Shown here: positions 16,878 through 26,080 of the stretch, in pieces
How the letters are laid out: each line of letters begins with the position of its first letter
Position numbering within the stretch: the stretch's first letter is position 1
Source of the DNA: Niallia nealsonii
GTDB taxonomy: Bacteria > Bacillota > Bacilli > Bacillales > Cytobacillaceae
NCBI RefSeq assembly: GCF_002835805.1
Contig: NZ_PISE01000007.1
Location: 1-64,000 of the forward strand
Length of the DNA stretch: 64,000 nt
Reading direction: 5' to 3'
Program-made: the position numbers and the translations under genes
The notes under the pieces: generated by a model
Seen by the model: only the letters and a program-made list of their open reading frames with translations
Told to the model about the DNA's origin: nothing
Database searches by the model: none

Positions 16878-18038
16878 TTATTTTCTTTTTGCTATTTTTT
16901 GAGATGAAAAATCTACTATTTTCCCATCATAAAATACTTTTTTAGCTAAAGGGATATTCAGCTCTTTTGCAAACTGCTTCAATTCTCTTTCTTCACGTTC
17001 TGTCACTATATTTATCACTGTGCCCTGTGCACCAAATCTGCCAGTTCTGCCTGAACGGTGAATATATTGAGTTATATCATTTGCCAAATCATAATGTACA
17101 ACATGTGTAATATTTTGAATATCAAGGCCCCTCGCTGCTACATCTGTTGCTAATAATACATTGGTTTTCCCTTTGCGAAAACCATTAACGGATTTCGAGC
17201 GTTCCATTTTGTTTAAATCACTATGAAGCATGCTTGTTTGAATATTTTTATAAGCCAATTTTTCATGGATTACAGTTAAATTGCCTATATCTTTAACAAA
17301 TACAAGTATCTTGCTGTTTTCTAGTCGTGAAATTTTTTCCATTACTTTTATTTTATCCCGATATTCTGCCTGAAAATAAACATGATCCACGATTGCAGCT
17401 TTAATCGTTTCATCCTTTTTTACTCGAATGATTTCTGCATTTTTTGTTAACTCATTCGCCAGATTTTCTGTTTCCTTTGTTAAAGTCGCAGAGAACAGTA
17501 CTACTTGACGATCTAATAATGTTGCTTTTACAATTTGTTTTACTGTCCCAATATGTTCAGCAACTAGCAGCTGGTCTGCTTCATCCAATACAATCATTTT
17601 GACTTCATGCATTTTTAGCTTTTTCTGCTTCATTAACTCAAGCGCTCTTCCTGGGGTGCATATTGCTATATGAGGATGCTTTTTCAACTTCTCTAGCTGC
17701 CTTTTAACATTGGCTCCTCCAATAAAAGAAGCTGACCTAATTCCACTGGCTTCTCCCCATTTTTGGATTTCACCCAAAATTTGCATAACAAGCTCTTGAG
17801 AAGACGCTAGTATAATTGCTTGCATACTTTTCTCTTCAGCATTTATTTTATTTAATAGCGGCAATAAATAAGCTAATGTTTTTCCTGTTCCAGTTGGCGA
17901 TTCCGCAATTACATCCTTTCCTTCTAAAAGATAGGGAATCGTCTGTTCCTGAATTGATGTACCTCTTTCAAACTTTGCTTTCTGCCAATTCTCTTGTATA
18001 AATGGTTTTAAATTATTCCAAAATGGTTGATCCTTCAT
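16878..18038 (-). CDS. yfmL: DEAD-box RNA helicase YfmL
   Basis: A 386-residue ATP-dependent RNA helicase, short compared with CshA-type enzymes and matching YfmL (about 376). Motifs in order: Q-motif region (SIQEQTIPYLLEGKDV), motif I SPTGTGKT (about 58-65), TPGR, motif II DEAD (about 151), motif III SAT, motif V ATDVAARGLDI and motif VI HRSGRTGR. YfmL works in 50S ribosome assembly in B. subtilis. No C-terminal RNA-binding domain follows the core. AAGGAG lies 6 bases before the ATG. It is a single-gene unit. Confidence 0.92.
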   Translation of the reverse strand: MKDQPFWNNLKPFIQENWQKAKFERGTSIQEQTIPYLLEGKDVIAESPTGTGKTLAYLLPLLNKINAEEKSMQAIILASSQELVMQILGEIQKWGEASGIRSASFIGGANVKRQLEKLKKHPHIAICTPGRALELMKQKKLKMHEVKMIVLDEADQLLVAEHIGTVKQIVKATLLDRQVVLFSATLTKETENLANELTKNAEIIRVKKDETIKAAIVDHVYFQAEYRDKIKVMEKISRLENSKILVFVKDIGNLTVIHEKLAYKNIQTSMLHSDLNKMERSKSVNGFRKGKTNVLLATDVAARGLDIQNITHVVHYDLANDITQYIHRSGRTGRFGAQGTVINIVTEREERELKQFAKELNIPLAKKVFYDGKIVDFSSQKIAKRK

Positions 18039-18090
18039 TGATATCTCCTTATATGTGATGTATAAATTATAACCATCACTTCTTTTTACA

Positions 18091-18142
18091 GCATAAACTG
18101 AAACTACAATCAGTGGGGCTTACTGCCCTTTGATGCAGAATA
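18091..18142 (+). repeat. Repeat family R1, short copy D
   Basis: A minimal R1: CATAAACTGAAACTACAATC, AGTGGGG, then ACTGCCCTTTGATGC. The inner stem is missing. It is diverged compared with copy E, 135 bp away in the same orientation; both are preceded by TTTACAGC. Confidence 0.7.
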
Positions 18143-18225
18143 AAATATATTATCTTATTATAAATTATTATCCTAAAAATTAAAACGTAATCTATTATGT
18201 TTATCGTTTTAAGATTTACAGCCAC

Positions 18226-18279
18226 ATAAAGTGAAACTTTAATCAGTGGGGGTTTTACTGCCCGTTAATGCGTGATAAA
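18226..18279 (+). repeat. Repeat family R1, short copy E
   Basis: Left end CATAAAGTGAAACTTTAATC is joined directly to GTGGGGGTTTTACTGCCCG and the right end TTAATGCGTGATAAA. It looks like copy F with its middle removed. It fills part of the gap between sasA and yfmL. Confidence 0.75.
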
Positions 18280-18350
18280 TAATGAAAAAAAAAATGAAAG
18301 ATAGAAAAGAAGACTCTTTTTACCTTTCACTTTTAATCTGCTCTATTATA

Positions 18351-19094
18351 TTAAATCAATGGATTATCCTTGCCGACAGTTTGATAAATATCTACCCTGT
18401 CTTTAATTCTTTTCATTTTAAGATCTAATTCATGTGCTGCATCTGCTGCTTCTTTTAATTCCACTAGCAAATGTTCTGGCACACCGTCATCAAATTTATA
18501 ATAAATCTTATGTTCCAAACTTGCCCAAAAATCCATTGCAATTGTGCGAATTTGCACTTCTACCGAAACTTCCTCCACTCCGTTGCTTAAAAAAACAGGA
18601 ATTTTAATGATTAAGTGGAGACTTTTGTAGCCATTTGGTTTTGGATTTTTAATGTAATCCTTTACTTTAATAATCTTAATATCACTTTGCCCTTTTAGCA
18701 TATGATAAATATCATAAATATTGGATACAAAGGAGCAAGTAATTCTTACACCTGCTATATCATGAATATGCTTTTTCGCATTATCAATGTTTATCTCCAA
18801 CCCTTTTCTCTGCAACTTTAGCATAATTCCTTTTGGGTCTTTAATTCGTGACTTGATATGTTCTATCGGATTGTGATTATGAATAAATTGAAATTCTTCA
18901 TTTAAAATTTTTAGCTTCGTATTAATTTCTTCTAGGGCAAATCGATAGATAATTAAACCATTTTTCCAACCAATTAGTTCATTGGAGAGTTTATCTAGGT
19001 TAACGTTATTCTCCGCTGCGTATGATTTAATTTGATTAAAACTTTCCATTTCTTTAGTAAGTCTCCTTTGGGCTTCTGCAGACTTTTTCCGCAT
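18351..19094 (-). CDS. sasA: Small alarmone synthetase SasA (YwaC/RelP)
   Basis: A 247-residue single-domain RelA/SpoT synthetase that makes (p)ppGpp from ATP and GDP/GTP without a hydrolase domain. Family segments: WKNGLIIYRFALEEINTKL, HNPIEHIKSRIKDPKGI, HIHDIAGVRITCSFVS, KDYIKNPKPNGYKSLHLII and EVQIRTIAMDFWASLEHKI. These match YwaC rather than YjbM. The protein is about 37 residues longer than YwaC at the N-terminus. The ATG at 19094 has only GGGAG 3 bases upstream. A well-initiated frame (19143-19054, -1 frame) overlaps this start; see the separate feature. Confidence 0.88.
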   Translation of the reverse strand: MRKKSAEAQRRLTKEMESFNQIKSYAAENNVNLDKLSNELIGWKNGLIIYRFALEEINTKLKILNEEFQFIHNHNPIEHIKSRIKDPKGIMLKLQRKGLEINIDNAKKHIHDIAGVRITCSFVSNIYDIYHMLKGQSDIKIIKVKDYIKNPKPNGYKSLHLIIKIPVFLSNGVEEVSVEVQIRTIAMDFWASLEHKIYYKFDDGVPEHLLVELKEAADAAHELDLKMKRIKDRVDIYQTVGKDNPLI

Positions 19095-19143
19095 TCACTC
19101 CCATTTTTTTTAGGAATTCTATTATTTGATCAATTGTTTTCAA
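19054..19143 (-). CDS. 29-codon leader frame or frameshifted start of sasA
   Basis: A TTG at 19143 follows AGAGGTGA at ideal spacing (6 bases) and encodes a 29-residue peptide starting M-K-T-I-D-Q-I-I-E-F-L-K-K. It overlaps the sasA start by about 40 bases in another frame. Dropping one A from the A5 run at 19082-19086 would fuse it to sasA (…GVNAEK-SAEAQRRLTK…) as a continuous helix. So it is either an overlapping leader peptide, or the true N-terminus of sasA split by a 1-base insertion or sequencing error. Confidence 0.5.
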   Translation of the reverse strand: MKTIDQIIEFLKKMGVNAEKVCRSPKETY

Positions 19144-19401
19144 TTTTAATCACCTCTAGTTAGAAAAATCCTATCTCCATGCTACTAACCAGACAACAAC
19201 TTTATCTGGAAATAATATATACGATACGAAAAACTCTATATCTATATTAACGAAAAATGACCAATCAGTCAAATAATGTTTCTAATTAACTATTACAGGT
19301 CAGAAAAATCTCACGCTAATATTTTGATAAATATTAGTATCTATTTTCTGTTCTCCTCTTATCTAATTGCTACAAGTCGCTTCCCTTTTTTCCTTCTATT
19401 T

Positions 19402-19517
19402 GATATAAAGTGAAACTTCAATCAGGCTTTTATGGGCAGTTATCCCCCACCTAGATTTCTCGTTTTCTCTTACCATCCCTTAGGTGAGGGTTTTACTGCC
19501 CGTTAATGCGTGATAAA
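19402..19517 (+). repeat. Repeat family R1, copy F, overlapping a gene end
   Basis: GATATAAAGTGAAACTTCAA to CCCGTTAATGCGTGATAAA, with the inner stem (GGGCAGTTATCCCCCACCTA facing TAGGTGAGGGTTTTACTGCC). Positions 19493-19517 are translated on the minus strand as the final residues (SRINGQ) and stop of the ABC exporter gene. Confidence 0.8.
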
Positions 19518-21316
19518 TTCAAATCATAATAGAAGCCTTTTTGTTTCAATAATTGCTCATGTGAACCTTCTTCAATAATACTTCCATTTTTCATGACTAA
19601 GATTTTATCCGCATTTCTAATGGTATTTAAACGATGGGCAACAACGAAACAAGTTCTTCCAGCCATTAAACGATCTAGTGCCTCTTGAATTTTTAATTCT
19701 GTGACTGTATCAATACTGCTGGTTGCTTCATCTAATACAAGAATAGCCGGATCAGCTAACATTGCCCTAGCAATAGAGAGAAGCTGCTTTTGGCCTTGGC
19801 TAATACCATTTCCGTCCGTTCTAAGAATCGTATCATAGCCATTTTCCAGCTTTAAAATAAAATGATGTGCATTCGCCATTTTTGCTGCTTCTATTATGTT
19901 TTCATCTTCTGCTGAAAGTCGTCCATATCGAATATTATCTCGTACCGTTCCTTCGAACAAATAAGTATCTTGAAGGACAAATCCTATATGGGAACGCAAA
20001 CTATCACGTTTAATCGTTGAAATATCCTTTCCGTCTATTTCAATTAAACCTTCCGTTATATCATAAAATCTTGTAATTAATTGAATAACTGTTGTTTTTC
20101 CAGCCCCTGTTGGCCCCACAAGTGCCAAAGTTTCACCAGGATTTACTGTAAAAGAAATAGCATCTAGTATTAATGCCGTATCACTATAAGCAAAAGATAC
20201 ATTTTTAAACTTAATTTCTCCTTTAATTGATTGAATGTTCCTTGCAGCTTTTTCATCCATTGCTTCTTGTTGTTCGTCCAAAATTTCGAAAACACGGTCT
20301 GCGCCAGCAATAGCGGATAACAGTGTATTAAACTGATTAGACAAATCATTCAAAGGTCTAGTAAATTGCCTAGAATATTCAACAAAAATAACAATAATGC
20401 CAATTGTTATAGCGTTTGATTTTAAAATAATTAATCCACCGATGCCTACTATTAAAGCAAAGCTTATATTATTTAGCATATTCATTACTTTTGGTATGTA
20501 TCCAGAGTAAACTTGAGCCCAATATCCCGTATTTTTGTAAGCTATATTTTTTTCATTCAGCTCTTCTATCATCTTCTCTTCTAAAGAAAAAGTTTTAACG
20601 ATAGATTGACCAGAAATCGTTTCTTCAATAAATCCATTTAGTTCTCCTAAATATTTTTGTTGCTGTTTAAATAACGGTCCTGTTCTTTTGGTGATCCATT
20701 TCATGCACAAAAACATAAAAGGAATAATCATAAAAGTTAATAAGGTTAAAAGAGGACTTAACCATAACATAATAGATACAGTACCTATTAAAGTTAAGAT
20801 ACTAGAGCATATTTGAATAATAGAACTATTTAGGGTCGAACTAATATTTTCCATATCGTTTGTAATTCTGCTCATTAATTCTCCTTGCTGGCGTTTATCG
20901 AAGAAGCTTATCGGAAGTTTGTGCAATTGTTCAAATAAATCTGCTCGAAGTTTATATACTGTCGTTTGAGAGATACCAATTATCCAATAATTTTGCAAAA
21001 ATAAAGAGACCGAGTAGAATAAATAGATAATTCCTAAGACTAAAAGCATGAATCCAAACTTATCTGCTTGCTGGTTTACAATATAAGCATCAATTGCTTT
21101 TCCCAGTAAAAACGGTCCTAACAATCCTAGAGCACAGCTAACGGCAACGAGGATTAATACGATCAACAGCATTACTTTCCCGTCTCCCATATATGTCCAG
21201 ACTCTGGAAAGGGTGAGGGCAATACTTTCTGGCTTTTTTCCTATCTCTCCGCTTTTTTTAACCGGTATTATCTTTATTTTAGGATAGTGAAATGGATCTG
21301 TTAGGGCTTTAAACAT
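19493..21316 (-). CDS. yfiC: ABC exporter half-subunit, YfiC-like
   Basis: A 607-residue fused permease-ATPase. Six membrane helices lie at about 50-330, with the Walker A GPTGAGKTTVIQL near 398, a deviant signature ISQGQKQL, Walker B LVLDEATSSID with an intact catalytic Glu, and H-loop AHRLNTI. With the gene just upstream it forms a heterodimeric multidrug-type exporter like B. subtilis YfiBC (573 and 604 residues). The two genes overlap by 16 bases. The last six residues and the stop codon come from repeat element R1 copy F, so the native C-terminus has been replaced. The exported substrate is unknown. Confidence 0.87.
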   Translation of the reverse strand: MFKALTDPFHYPKIKIIPVKKSGEIGKKPESIALTLSRVWTYMGDGKVMLLIVLILVAVSCALGLLGPFLLGKAIDAYIVNQQADKFGFMLLVLGIIYLFYSVSLFLQNYWIIGISQTTVYKLRADLFEQLHKLPISFFDKRQQGELMSRITNDMENISSTLNSSIIQICSSILTLIGTVSIMLWLSPLLTLLTFMIIPFMFLCMKWITKRTGPLFKQQQKYLGELNGFIEETISGQSIVKTFSLEEKMIEELNEKNIAYKNTGYWAQVYSGYIPKVMNMLNNISFALIVGIGGLIILKSNAITIGIIVIFVEYSRQFTRPLNDLSNQFNTLLSAIAGADRVFEILDEQQEAMDEKAARNIQSIKGEIKFKNVSFAYSDTALILDAISFTVNPGETLALVGPTGAGKTTVIQLITRFYDITEGLIEIDGKDISTIKRDSLRSHIGFVLQDTYLFEGTVRDNIRYGRLSAEDENIIEAAKMANAHHFILKLENGYDTILRTDGNGISQGQKQLLSIARAMLADPAILVLDEATSSIDTVTELKIQEALDRLMAGRTCFVVAHRLNTIRNADKILVMKNGSIIEEGSHEQLLKQKGFYYDLNLSRINGQ

Positions 21317-23037
21317 GTTTGTTCTTCCCCTTTCTCCCTTTGCGATAGCACTATTTTTTGATAAAGGGCGCTTGTTTTTTGAACATTTTCAGGTGTATCA
21401 AAAACAAGAAGTTTTCCAGCATCAATTAACATTATCTTATCAGCTTTTTGTGCTGTTGATATTTTTTGGGTAATAAGAAAAATGGTACAGTTATATGCAG
21501 TTAATGCTTGAAGAAGCTGTCTTTCTGTTTTTATATCTAAAGCGCTAGTGCTATCATCCATTAGAAGAATTTTTGGGTTCCTTACAAGTGCTCTCGCAAT
21601 CGCAATCCTTTGTTTTTGTCCACCGGAAAGATTAGCGCCTTTTTGGCCAATTTTCGTTTCATACTTATCTGGCAGAAGCATAATAGTGTCATGAATTTGC
21701 GCATCCTTTGCCGCTTTTACTACTTCTTCAAAGGAACCTTTTGGATTGCCCCACAAAATATTTTCTTTTATTGTCCCTGTAAATAGCAAAGATTGTTGGG
21801 GAACATAGCCTATTTGTTTTCTCAGACTTTCTAATGAATAGTAATCAATTTCCTGATTATCTATGTATATCTGTCCTTCTGTTGGTTCGAAAAGGCGTGG
21901 GATTAAATAAAAGAGCGAACTCTTGCCAGATCCAGTTGCACCTAATACTGCGATTAGTTCTTTTTCTTGGATGGTAAAGGTTAAATGGTTTAGGACATTA
22001 AATTGAGAAGTGGGGTAGCGGAATGATACATTTTCAAAAGAAATTTTCCCATTCAGCAATTGTTGTTCTCCATCAGCACTTTTCTCATCATCCTTGCTTT
22101 CCTGCTCAAACACTTCATTTAAGCGCGTTGTAGATGCTTTTAAACGAGAGATGACCATAATTAGCATCGTAATAACTGACAAAGAAGAAGTGATTCTTAA
22201 TGAGTAGTTTATGATGGCTACTACTTTGCCAACTTGTATTGCTCCATTGTTTATTTGTATAGAACCGAACCAGAGTATAAAAAGAATGGACATATTCATT
22301 AAAAATAAAACAAGAGGCACTGTTATTTCCATCAGCCTTAATGCGGTTTCCGTATTCTTCTTTAAGCTATTGCTTGCATGTAAAAAACGATTTTTTTCGT
22401 ATTGATGCCGTACATACGCTCGAATTAATCGCATAGCTGTTAAATTTTCCAGCATGACACTATTAACACGATCTAACCTTTCTTGCACAAGCTTAAATAA
22501 TTTACTTCCTTTATTAATAACGTAAAGAAACATAAAAATAATGACTGGAATCGTGACAGCAAGTATAAGTCCAAGTTTTACATCAACAATTAATGACATT
22601 ACAATACCGCCAATGATTAACAACGGGGCTCGAAGCAAAAATCTTAAACTCATAAAAATAGTGTTTTGCACTTGAGTAATATCATTAGTTAGTCTTGTTA
22701 TGAGAGAGGAAGTAGCAAACATACTGCTTGTTGCATTTGTAAAATATTGTATTACTTTATATAGATCTTTGCGTAGACTGTATCCAAAGCTTTGACTAAC
22801 ATGTGCAGAATAAAAAGTATTAATCATACCTGCTGCAAATGCAAGCAAAGACATACCTACCAAGATGCCTCCCCAAATAAGAACAGTATGTATATCTTCC
22901 TTCAGCAAACCCTCATCAATAATCTTCGCCATAATAAGCGGTTGAACTAGTTCCACTGCTAATTCGGTAAACATAAGAAAAAGCGCAATTGCAATAGCAA
23001 CCCAATATGCAGAAAGTCTTCCAAATATCCTTGCCAT
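21301..23037 (-). CDS. yfiB: ABC exporter half-subunit, YfiB-like
   Basis: A 578-residue permease-ATPase partner of the gene at 19493-21316. Six membrane helices at about 12-300, Walker A GATGSGKSSLFYL, canonical signature LSGGQKQRIAIARAL and Walker B LLMDDSTSALD, in which Asp replaces the catalytic Glu. Combining this with the deviant signature in the partner gives one consensus and one degenerate ATP site, the normal state of heterodimeric exporters such as BmrCD or TM287/288. AGGAGGAGAAT precedes the ATG. An imperfect inverted repeat (23118-23159) lies in the leader region. Confidence 0.87.
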   Translation of the reverse strand: MARIFGRLSAYWVAIAIALFLMFTELAVELVQPLIMAKIIDEGLLKEDIHTVLIWGGILVGMSLLAFAAGMINTFYSAHVSQSFGYSLRKDLYKVIQYFTNATSSMFATSSLITRLTNDITQVQNTIFMSLRFLLRAPLLIIGGIVMSLIVDVKLGLILAVTIPVIIFMFLYVINKGSKLFKLVQERLDRVNSVMLENLTAMRLIRAYVRHQYEKNRFLHASNSLKKNTETALRLMEITVPLVLFLMNMSILFILWFGSIQINNGAIQVGKVVAIINYSLRITSSLSVITMLIMVISRLKASTTRLNEVFEQESKDDEKSADGEQQLLNGKISFENVSFRYPTSQFNVLNHLTFTIQEKELIAVLGATGSGKSSLFYLIPRLFEPTEGQIYIDNQEIDYYSLESLRKQIGYVPQQSLLFTGTIKENILWGNPKGSFEEVVKAAKDAQIHDTIMLLPDKYETKIGQKGANLSGGQKQRIAIARALVRNPKILLMDDSTSALDIKTERQLLQALTAYNCTIFLITQKISTAQKADKIMLIDAGKLLVFDTPENVQKTSALYQKIVLSQREKGEEQTCLKP

Positions 23038-23117
23038 ATTCTCCTCCTAAAAAATCCACTCATAATAGTTAGAATTATTTAGCAACACTAAATATTATGT
23101 TAATAATACCTTTCTTT

Positions 23118-23159
23118 TGCATAGATAATCAACTAAATCAGCAGATTATTTTATGCAAC
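23118..23159. promoter_or_regulatory. Inverted repeat upstream of the ABC exporter
   Basis: TTGCATAGATAATC faces GATTATTTTATGCAA with a 13-base spacer and one bulged base. It lies about 80-120 bp upstream of the yfiB-like start codon. It could be the operator for a repressor of the exporter or a leader hairpin. The remaining bases of this 380-bp gap show only A/T-rich sequence. Confidence 0.4.
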
Positions 23160-23292
23160 AAAATAATCAATTTTTGTTTTGCAAGAGATTTTTTTGTCGA
23201 ATCATATACAAGAAAACTTTTTTGAAATTTTTATATATTTTACATTTAAGTAAATAATTCTCTTTTTTCTTTTTACACTGCCATTGATATAT

Positions 23293-23334
23293 AAAAAGGG
23301 CCTGTTCTTATTAAAAAGATCAGACCCTTAATGT
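23293..23334 (-). terminator. Terminator after the HAD phosphatase gene
   Basis: On the minus strand AAGGGTCTGATCTT and AAGAACAGGCCCTT pair with two mismatches, followed by TTTT ATAT. It lies about 85 bases after the HAD stop codon. Confidence 0.7.
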
Positions 23335-23416
23335 TTTAAATATAATATTTTTCAGACAAATGTTTTTGTTTTTATGTCTTTTTTTCTTTTCGTTCATTAT
23401 TTCAAAGTAATATTCA

Positions 23417-24271
23417 TTATTTATCCAACTTAAACTTATTGGATAAATAATAATAAAGACCATTTTCCTTATAAGAAAAATCAGTTTGTTCATCAACATA
23501 TTCTTTTACAGAATTTGGAGCATTTTTCATAGCAACCGCATAACCAACACGCTTTAAAAGAGGCAAATCATTTTCACCATCTCCGACTGCAAGCACTTCT
23601 TCAAACGAGAGATTGTATCTTTCTAACAGATACTCTACCCCTGTTGCTTTATTGATGTTTTCCGCCATTATCTCTACATTATTTTCTGTAGAAGATGAAG
23701 ATGAGAAACCGTGCTGCAGCTTTAATTTTTCCAAAAAAGATATCCAGCTTTTTATTTTTCCTTTATCTGTATGAAAGAAGTAGATCTTGCTGATATTGTT
23801 TGGATGAAGTTCCCTTTTCCAATCGATATGTTCTTCTATTGCTGACTTTCTAGAGAGCCACTCATTTTCCTCAACCGACGATGGACGTTCACCCTTTATC
23901 ATGTGCAAAATCATCCCTTGATCTTCCTTCAACACATAACGATTTCCGACTGCTGGGTGGATTTCATAATAAAGATTTCTTTTTTGAACTTCCTCCATTA
24001 GCCCCTCAACTAAACTAGGCTCCAAGGAATGCTGAAATAATTGCTCTTTTTCTACAAAAGCTGCCATTCCATTAGAAGTGACGAACCCATCCACTTCAAA
24101 CTCTTCCGGAACAACATTTTCTATTTCCAGCAATGTTCTTCCTGTCGCAATAAATATCTTTAATCCCTCTTGTCGCAAGCGTCTTAAATATCGATGCAAT
24201 TCCTCGCTGACTTTGCTTTCTTCATTCAGCATCGTACCATCCATATCTAAAATAATTGCTTTAATATTCAT
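23417..24271 (-). CDS. HAD-superfamily Cof-type phosphatase
   Basis: A 284-residue haloacid-dehalogenase hydrolase of subfamily IIB. Motif I is DMDGTM (about 8-13) with the nucleophile Asp8, motif II is the T in IATGRT, the conserved Lys is in NKATGVEYLL, and motif IV is GDGENDLPLL. The IIB cap lies between about 85 and 190. Such enzymes remove phosphate from sugar phosphates, FMN or PLP; the substrate cannot be told. The frame extends to 24319 within the end of the aspartokinase gene, but AAGGAG 7 bases before the ATG at 24271 fixes the start. It lies 10 bases after the aspartokinase stop, so the two form an operon. Confidence 0.88.
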   Translation of the reverse strand: MNIKAIILDMDGTMLNEESKVSEELHRYLRRLRQEGLKIFIATGRTLLEIENVVPEEFEVDGFVTSNGMAAFVEKEQLFQHSLEPSLVEGLMEEVQKRNLYYEIHPAVGNRYVLKEDQGMILHMIKGERPSSVEENEWLSRKSAIEEHIDWKRELHPNNISKIYFFHTDKGKIKSWISFLEKLKLQHGFSSSSSTENNVEIMAENINKATGVEYLLERYNLSFEEVLAVGDGENDLPLLKRVGYAVAMKNAPNSVKEYVDEQTDFSYKENGLYYYLSNKFKLDK

Positions 24272-24281
24272 AATTGACTCC

Positions 24282-25649
24282 TTAATTTTGCAGAGATTTT
24301 TGACTAAAAAACTCTTCATACAACGCTTTTACGGCTTTTTTTGCCATCGGTTCTTTTACACCAAACATCATGCTTACTTCTGAAGAACCTTGATTGATCA
24401 TTTCAATATTAACCCCTGCATCAGCCAAAGTCTTTGTTGCTCTTGCCGTTGTACCAACATTATGGCGCATTCCCTCACCAACTACCATTATGAGTGCCAA
24501 GTTATGTTCCACCACTATTTCCTCTGCTTGTAGCTCCTCTTTAATTCTCCCTATAATTTCTTGTTCATTTTTTCCAGCCAATTGTTCTTCTCGCAAAATA
24601 ATCGTTAAGTCATCTATTCCTGAAGGCATGTGTTCATAAGAAATTTGAAATTCCTCTAAAATAGATAAGATTCTTCTTGCAAAACCTACTTCTCTATTCA
24701 TCAAATATTTGCTTATGTAAATAGAACAAAATCCTTTATCATTTGCTATGCCAATTACTGGTCCATTTGTATTATTTCTAGAAGCAACAATTCTTGTTCC
24801 CGGCACTCCTGGGTTATTCGTATTTTTTACATTAACAGGTATTCCCGCACGATACGCCGGTATTAAAGCCTCTGCATGAAATACAGAAAAGCCAGCATAA
24901 GATAATTCTCGCATCTCTCTATATGTCAATTCTTTTATTTCTTTTGGTGAAGAAACGATTGATGGGTTCACAGAATAAACGGCATCAACATCTGTAAAGT
25001 TCTCATAAAGTTCTGCTTTTACACCATTGGCTAAGATAGCTCCAGTAATATCGGACCCACTTCTTGAAAAAGTGATAACATCGCCTTTTTCGCTATATCC
25101 AAAAAAACCTGGGAATACGACAATAGGTTTATACTCTCTTAAAGAATATAGGCGATCATATGACGCTGGAAGCACTTGCGCATTCCCCGGATCATCACTC
25201 ACAATTAAACCAGCATCTTTAGGATTAACATATACAGCTTCCACACCTTTTGCATTAAAAAAATGAGCAACTAATTTTGCATTATTATCTTCTCCGCATG
25301 CTTTTACTGCTTCTAGATAAGCATTTTTATTTGTGTTATCTGCATTAAGCACATCTAATAAATCTTCTTCAATTTTTGCAATTATCTCATTGGAAAGATC
25401 TAATTCTTTTGCAATATTTACATATCTTTCTAAAATGGTATCAATAAGATTTCCTATTTCTTCTCCTGCTAGTTTTTTTTCTCCACAAGCAATTAAAAGA
25501 TCTGTTACTTTCATATCCTCTTCATAACGTTTGCCTGGAGCTGAAACTACAACAATTCTTCGCGTTGCATCTTCTTTGACAATTTCCAATACTTTTTCCA
25601 ATTGGCTTCCCGTTGCTAATGAACTTCCGCCAAACTTAACAACCTTCAT
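24282..25649 (-). CDS. thrD: Aspartate kinase, ThrD/YclM type
   Basis: A 455-residue aspartokinase III-type enzyme that phosphorylates aspartate, the first step toward lysine, threonine and methionine. Motifs: KFGGSSLA at 4-11, the GRSGSDITGA-type loop (TFSRSGSDITGAIL) near 200, and two C-terminal ACT domains (about 300-450, with GVNIEMINQGSSEVSMMFGV). It matches single-chain YclM/ThrD rather than LysC with an internal beta-subunit start. ATG 25649 is chosen because GGGAG lies 8 bases upstream; the ATG at 25664 has no such site. I found no lysine riboswitch or T-box upstream; the 430-bp gap to the next gene is A/T-rich without other features. Confidence 0.9.
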   Translation of the reverse strand: MKVVKFGGSSLATGSQLEKVLEIVKEDATRRIVVVSAPGKRYEEDMKVTDLLIACGEKKLAGEEIGNLIDTILERYVNIAKELDLSNEIIAKIEEDLLDVLNADNTNKNAYLEAVKACGEDNNAKLVAHFFNAKGVEAVYVNPKDAGLIVSDDPGNAQVLPASYDRLYSLREYKPIVVFPGFFGYSEKGDVITFSRSGSDITGAILANGVKAELYENFTDVDAVYSVNPSIVSSPKEIKELTYREMRELSYAGFSVFHAEALIPAYRAGIPVNVKNTNNPGVPGTRIVASRNNTNGPVIGIANDKGFCSIYISKYLMNREVGFARRILSILEEFQISYEHMPSGIDDLTIILREEQLAGKNEQEIIGRIKEELQAEEIVVEHNLALIMVVGEGMRHNVGTTARATKTLADAGVNIEMINQGSSEVSMMFGVKEPMAKKAVKALYEEFFSQKSLQN

Positions 25650-26032
25650 TTCTACATCTCCCATTATTAAATTAGTATTGTATTCTTTTCCATTGCTAAT
25701 ATTAATCTATTTTCTTTATTATTACGTTTTCTTTTTGAAGAAGCAAGAACACTTCCACTCCAAATAAACATTTGTTTATCCTTAAAAAACATTCCGAATA
25801 AAAAATATCTATTTTCAAAATATAATGTATTTTTAATCATTTTTCATTATTATTTTAAAAAAGTAATATCTTTTTATTTTGTTTTTCATATATTTAATAG
25901 GCCATTTTCACATCGATTTTTATTTTTTGTATAGAGTTTCATTTAGCTGCCTCGACTATTTCCGCTATAAAACAACAAAGTTTACGAAAAAAAACAAAAA
26001 CAGAAGTTATTGATAAAAAGTTTAAAAAATGC

Positions 26033-26071
26033 AAAAACCATTCTCATTGTGTAAACGAGGATGGTTTTTAT
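26033..26071. terminator. Terminator after the XRE-cupin regulator
   Basis: AAAAACCATTCTC and GAGGATGGTTTTT pair around an 11-base loop, T-rich on both sides. It ends the minus-strand regulator gene at 26081. Confidence 0.75.
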
Positions 26072-26080
26072 CTTCATTCC

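Noticed and set aside
25650-26080. Lysine riboswitch upstream of aspartokinase
   Set aside because: The leader is A/T-rich and lacks the conserved lysine aptamer stems; ThrD-type enzymes are usually not under this switch.
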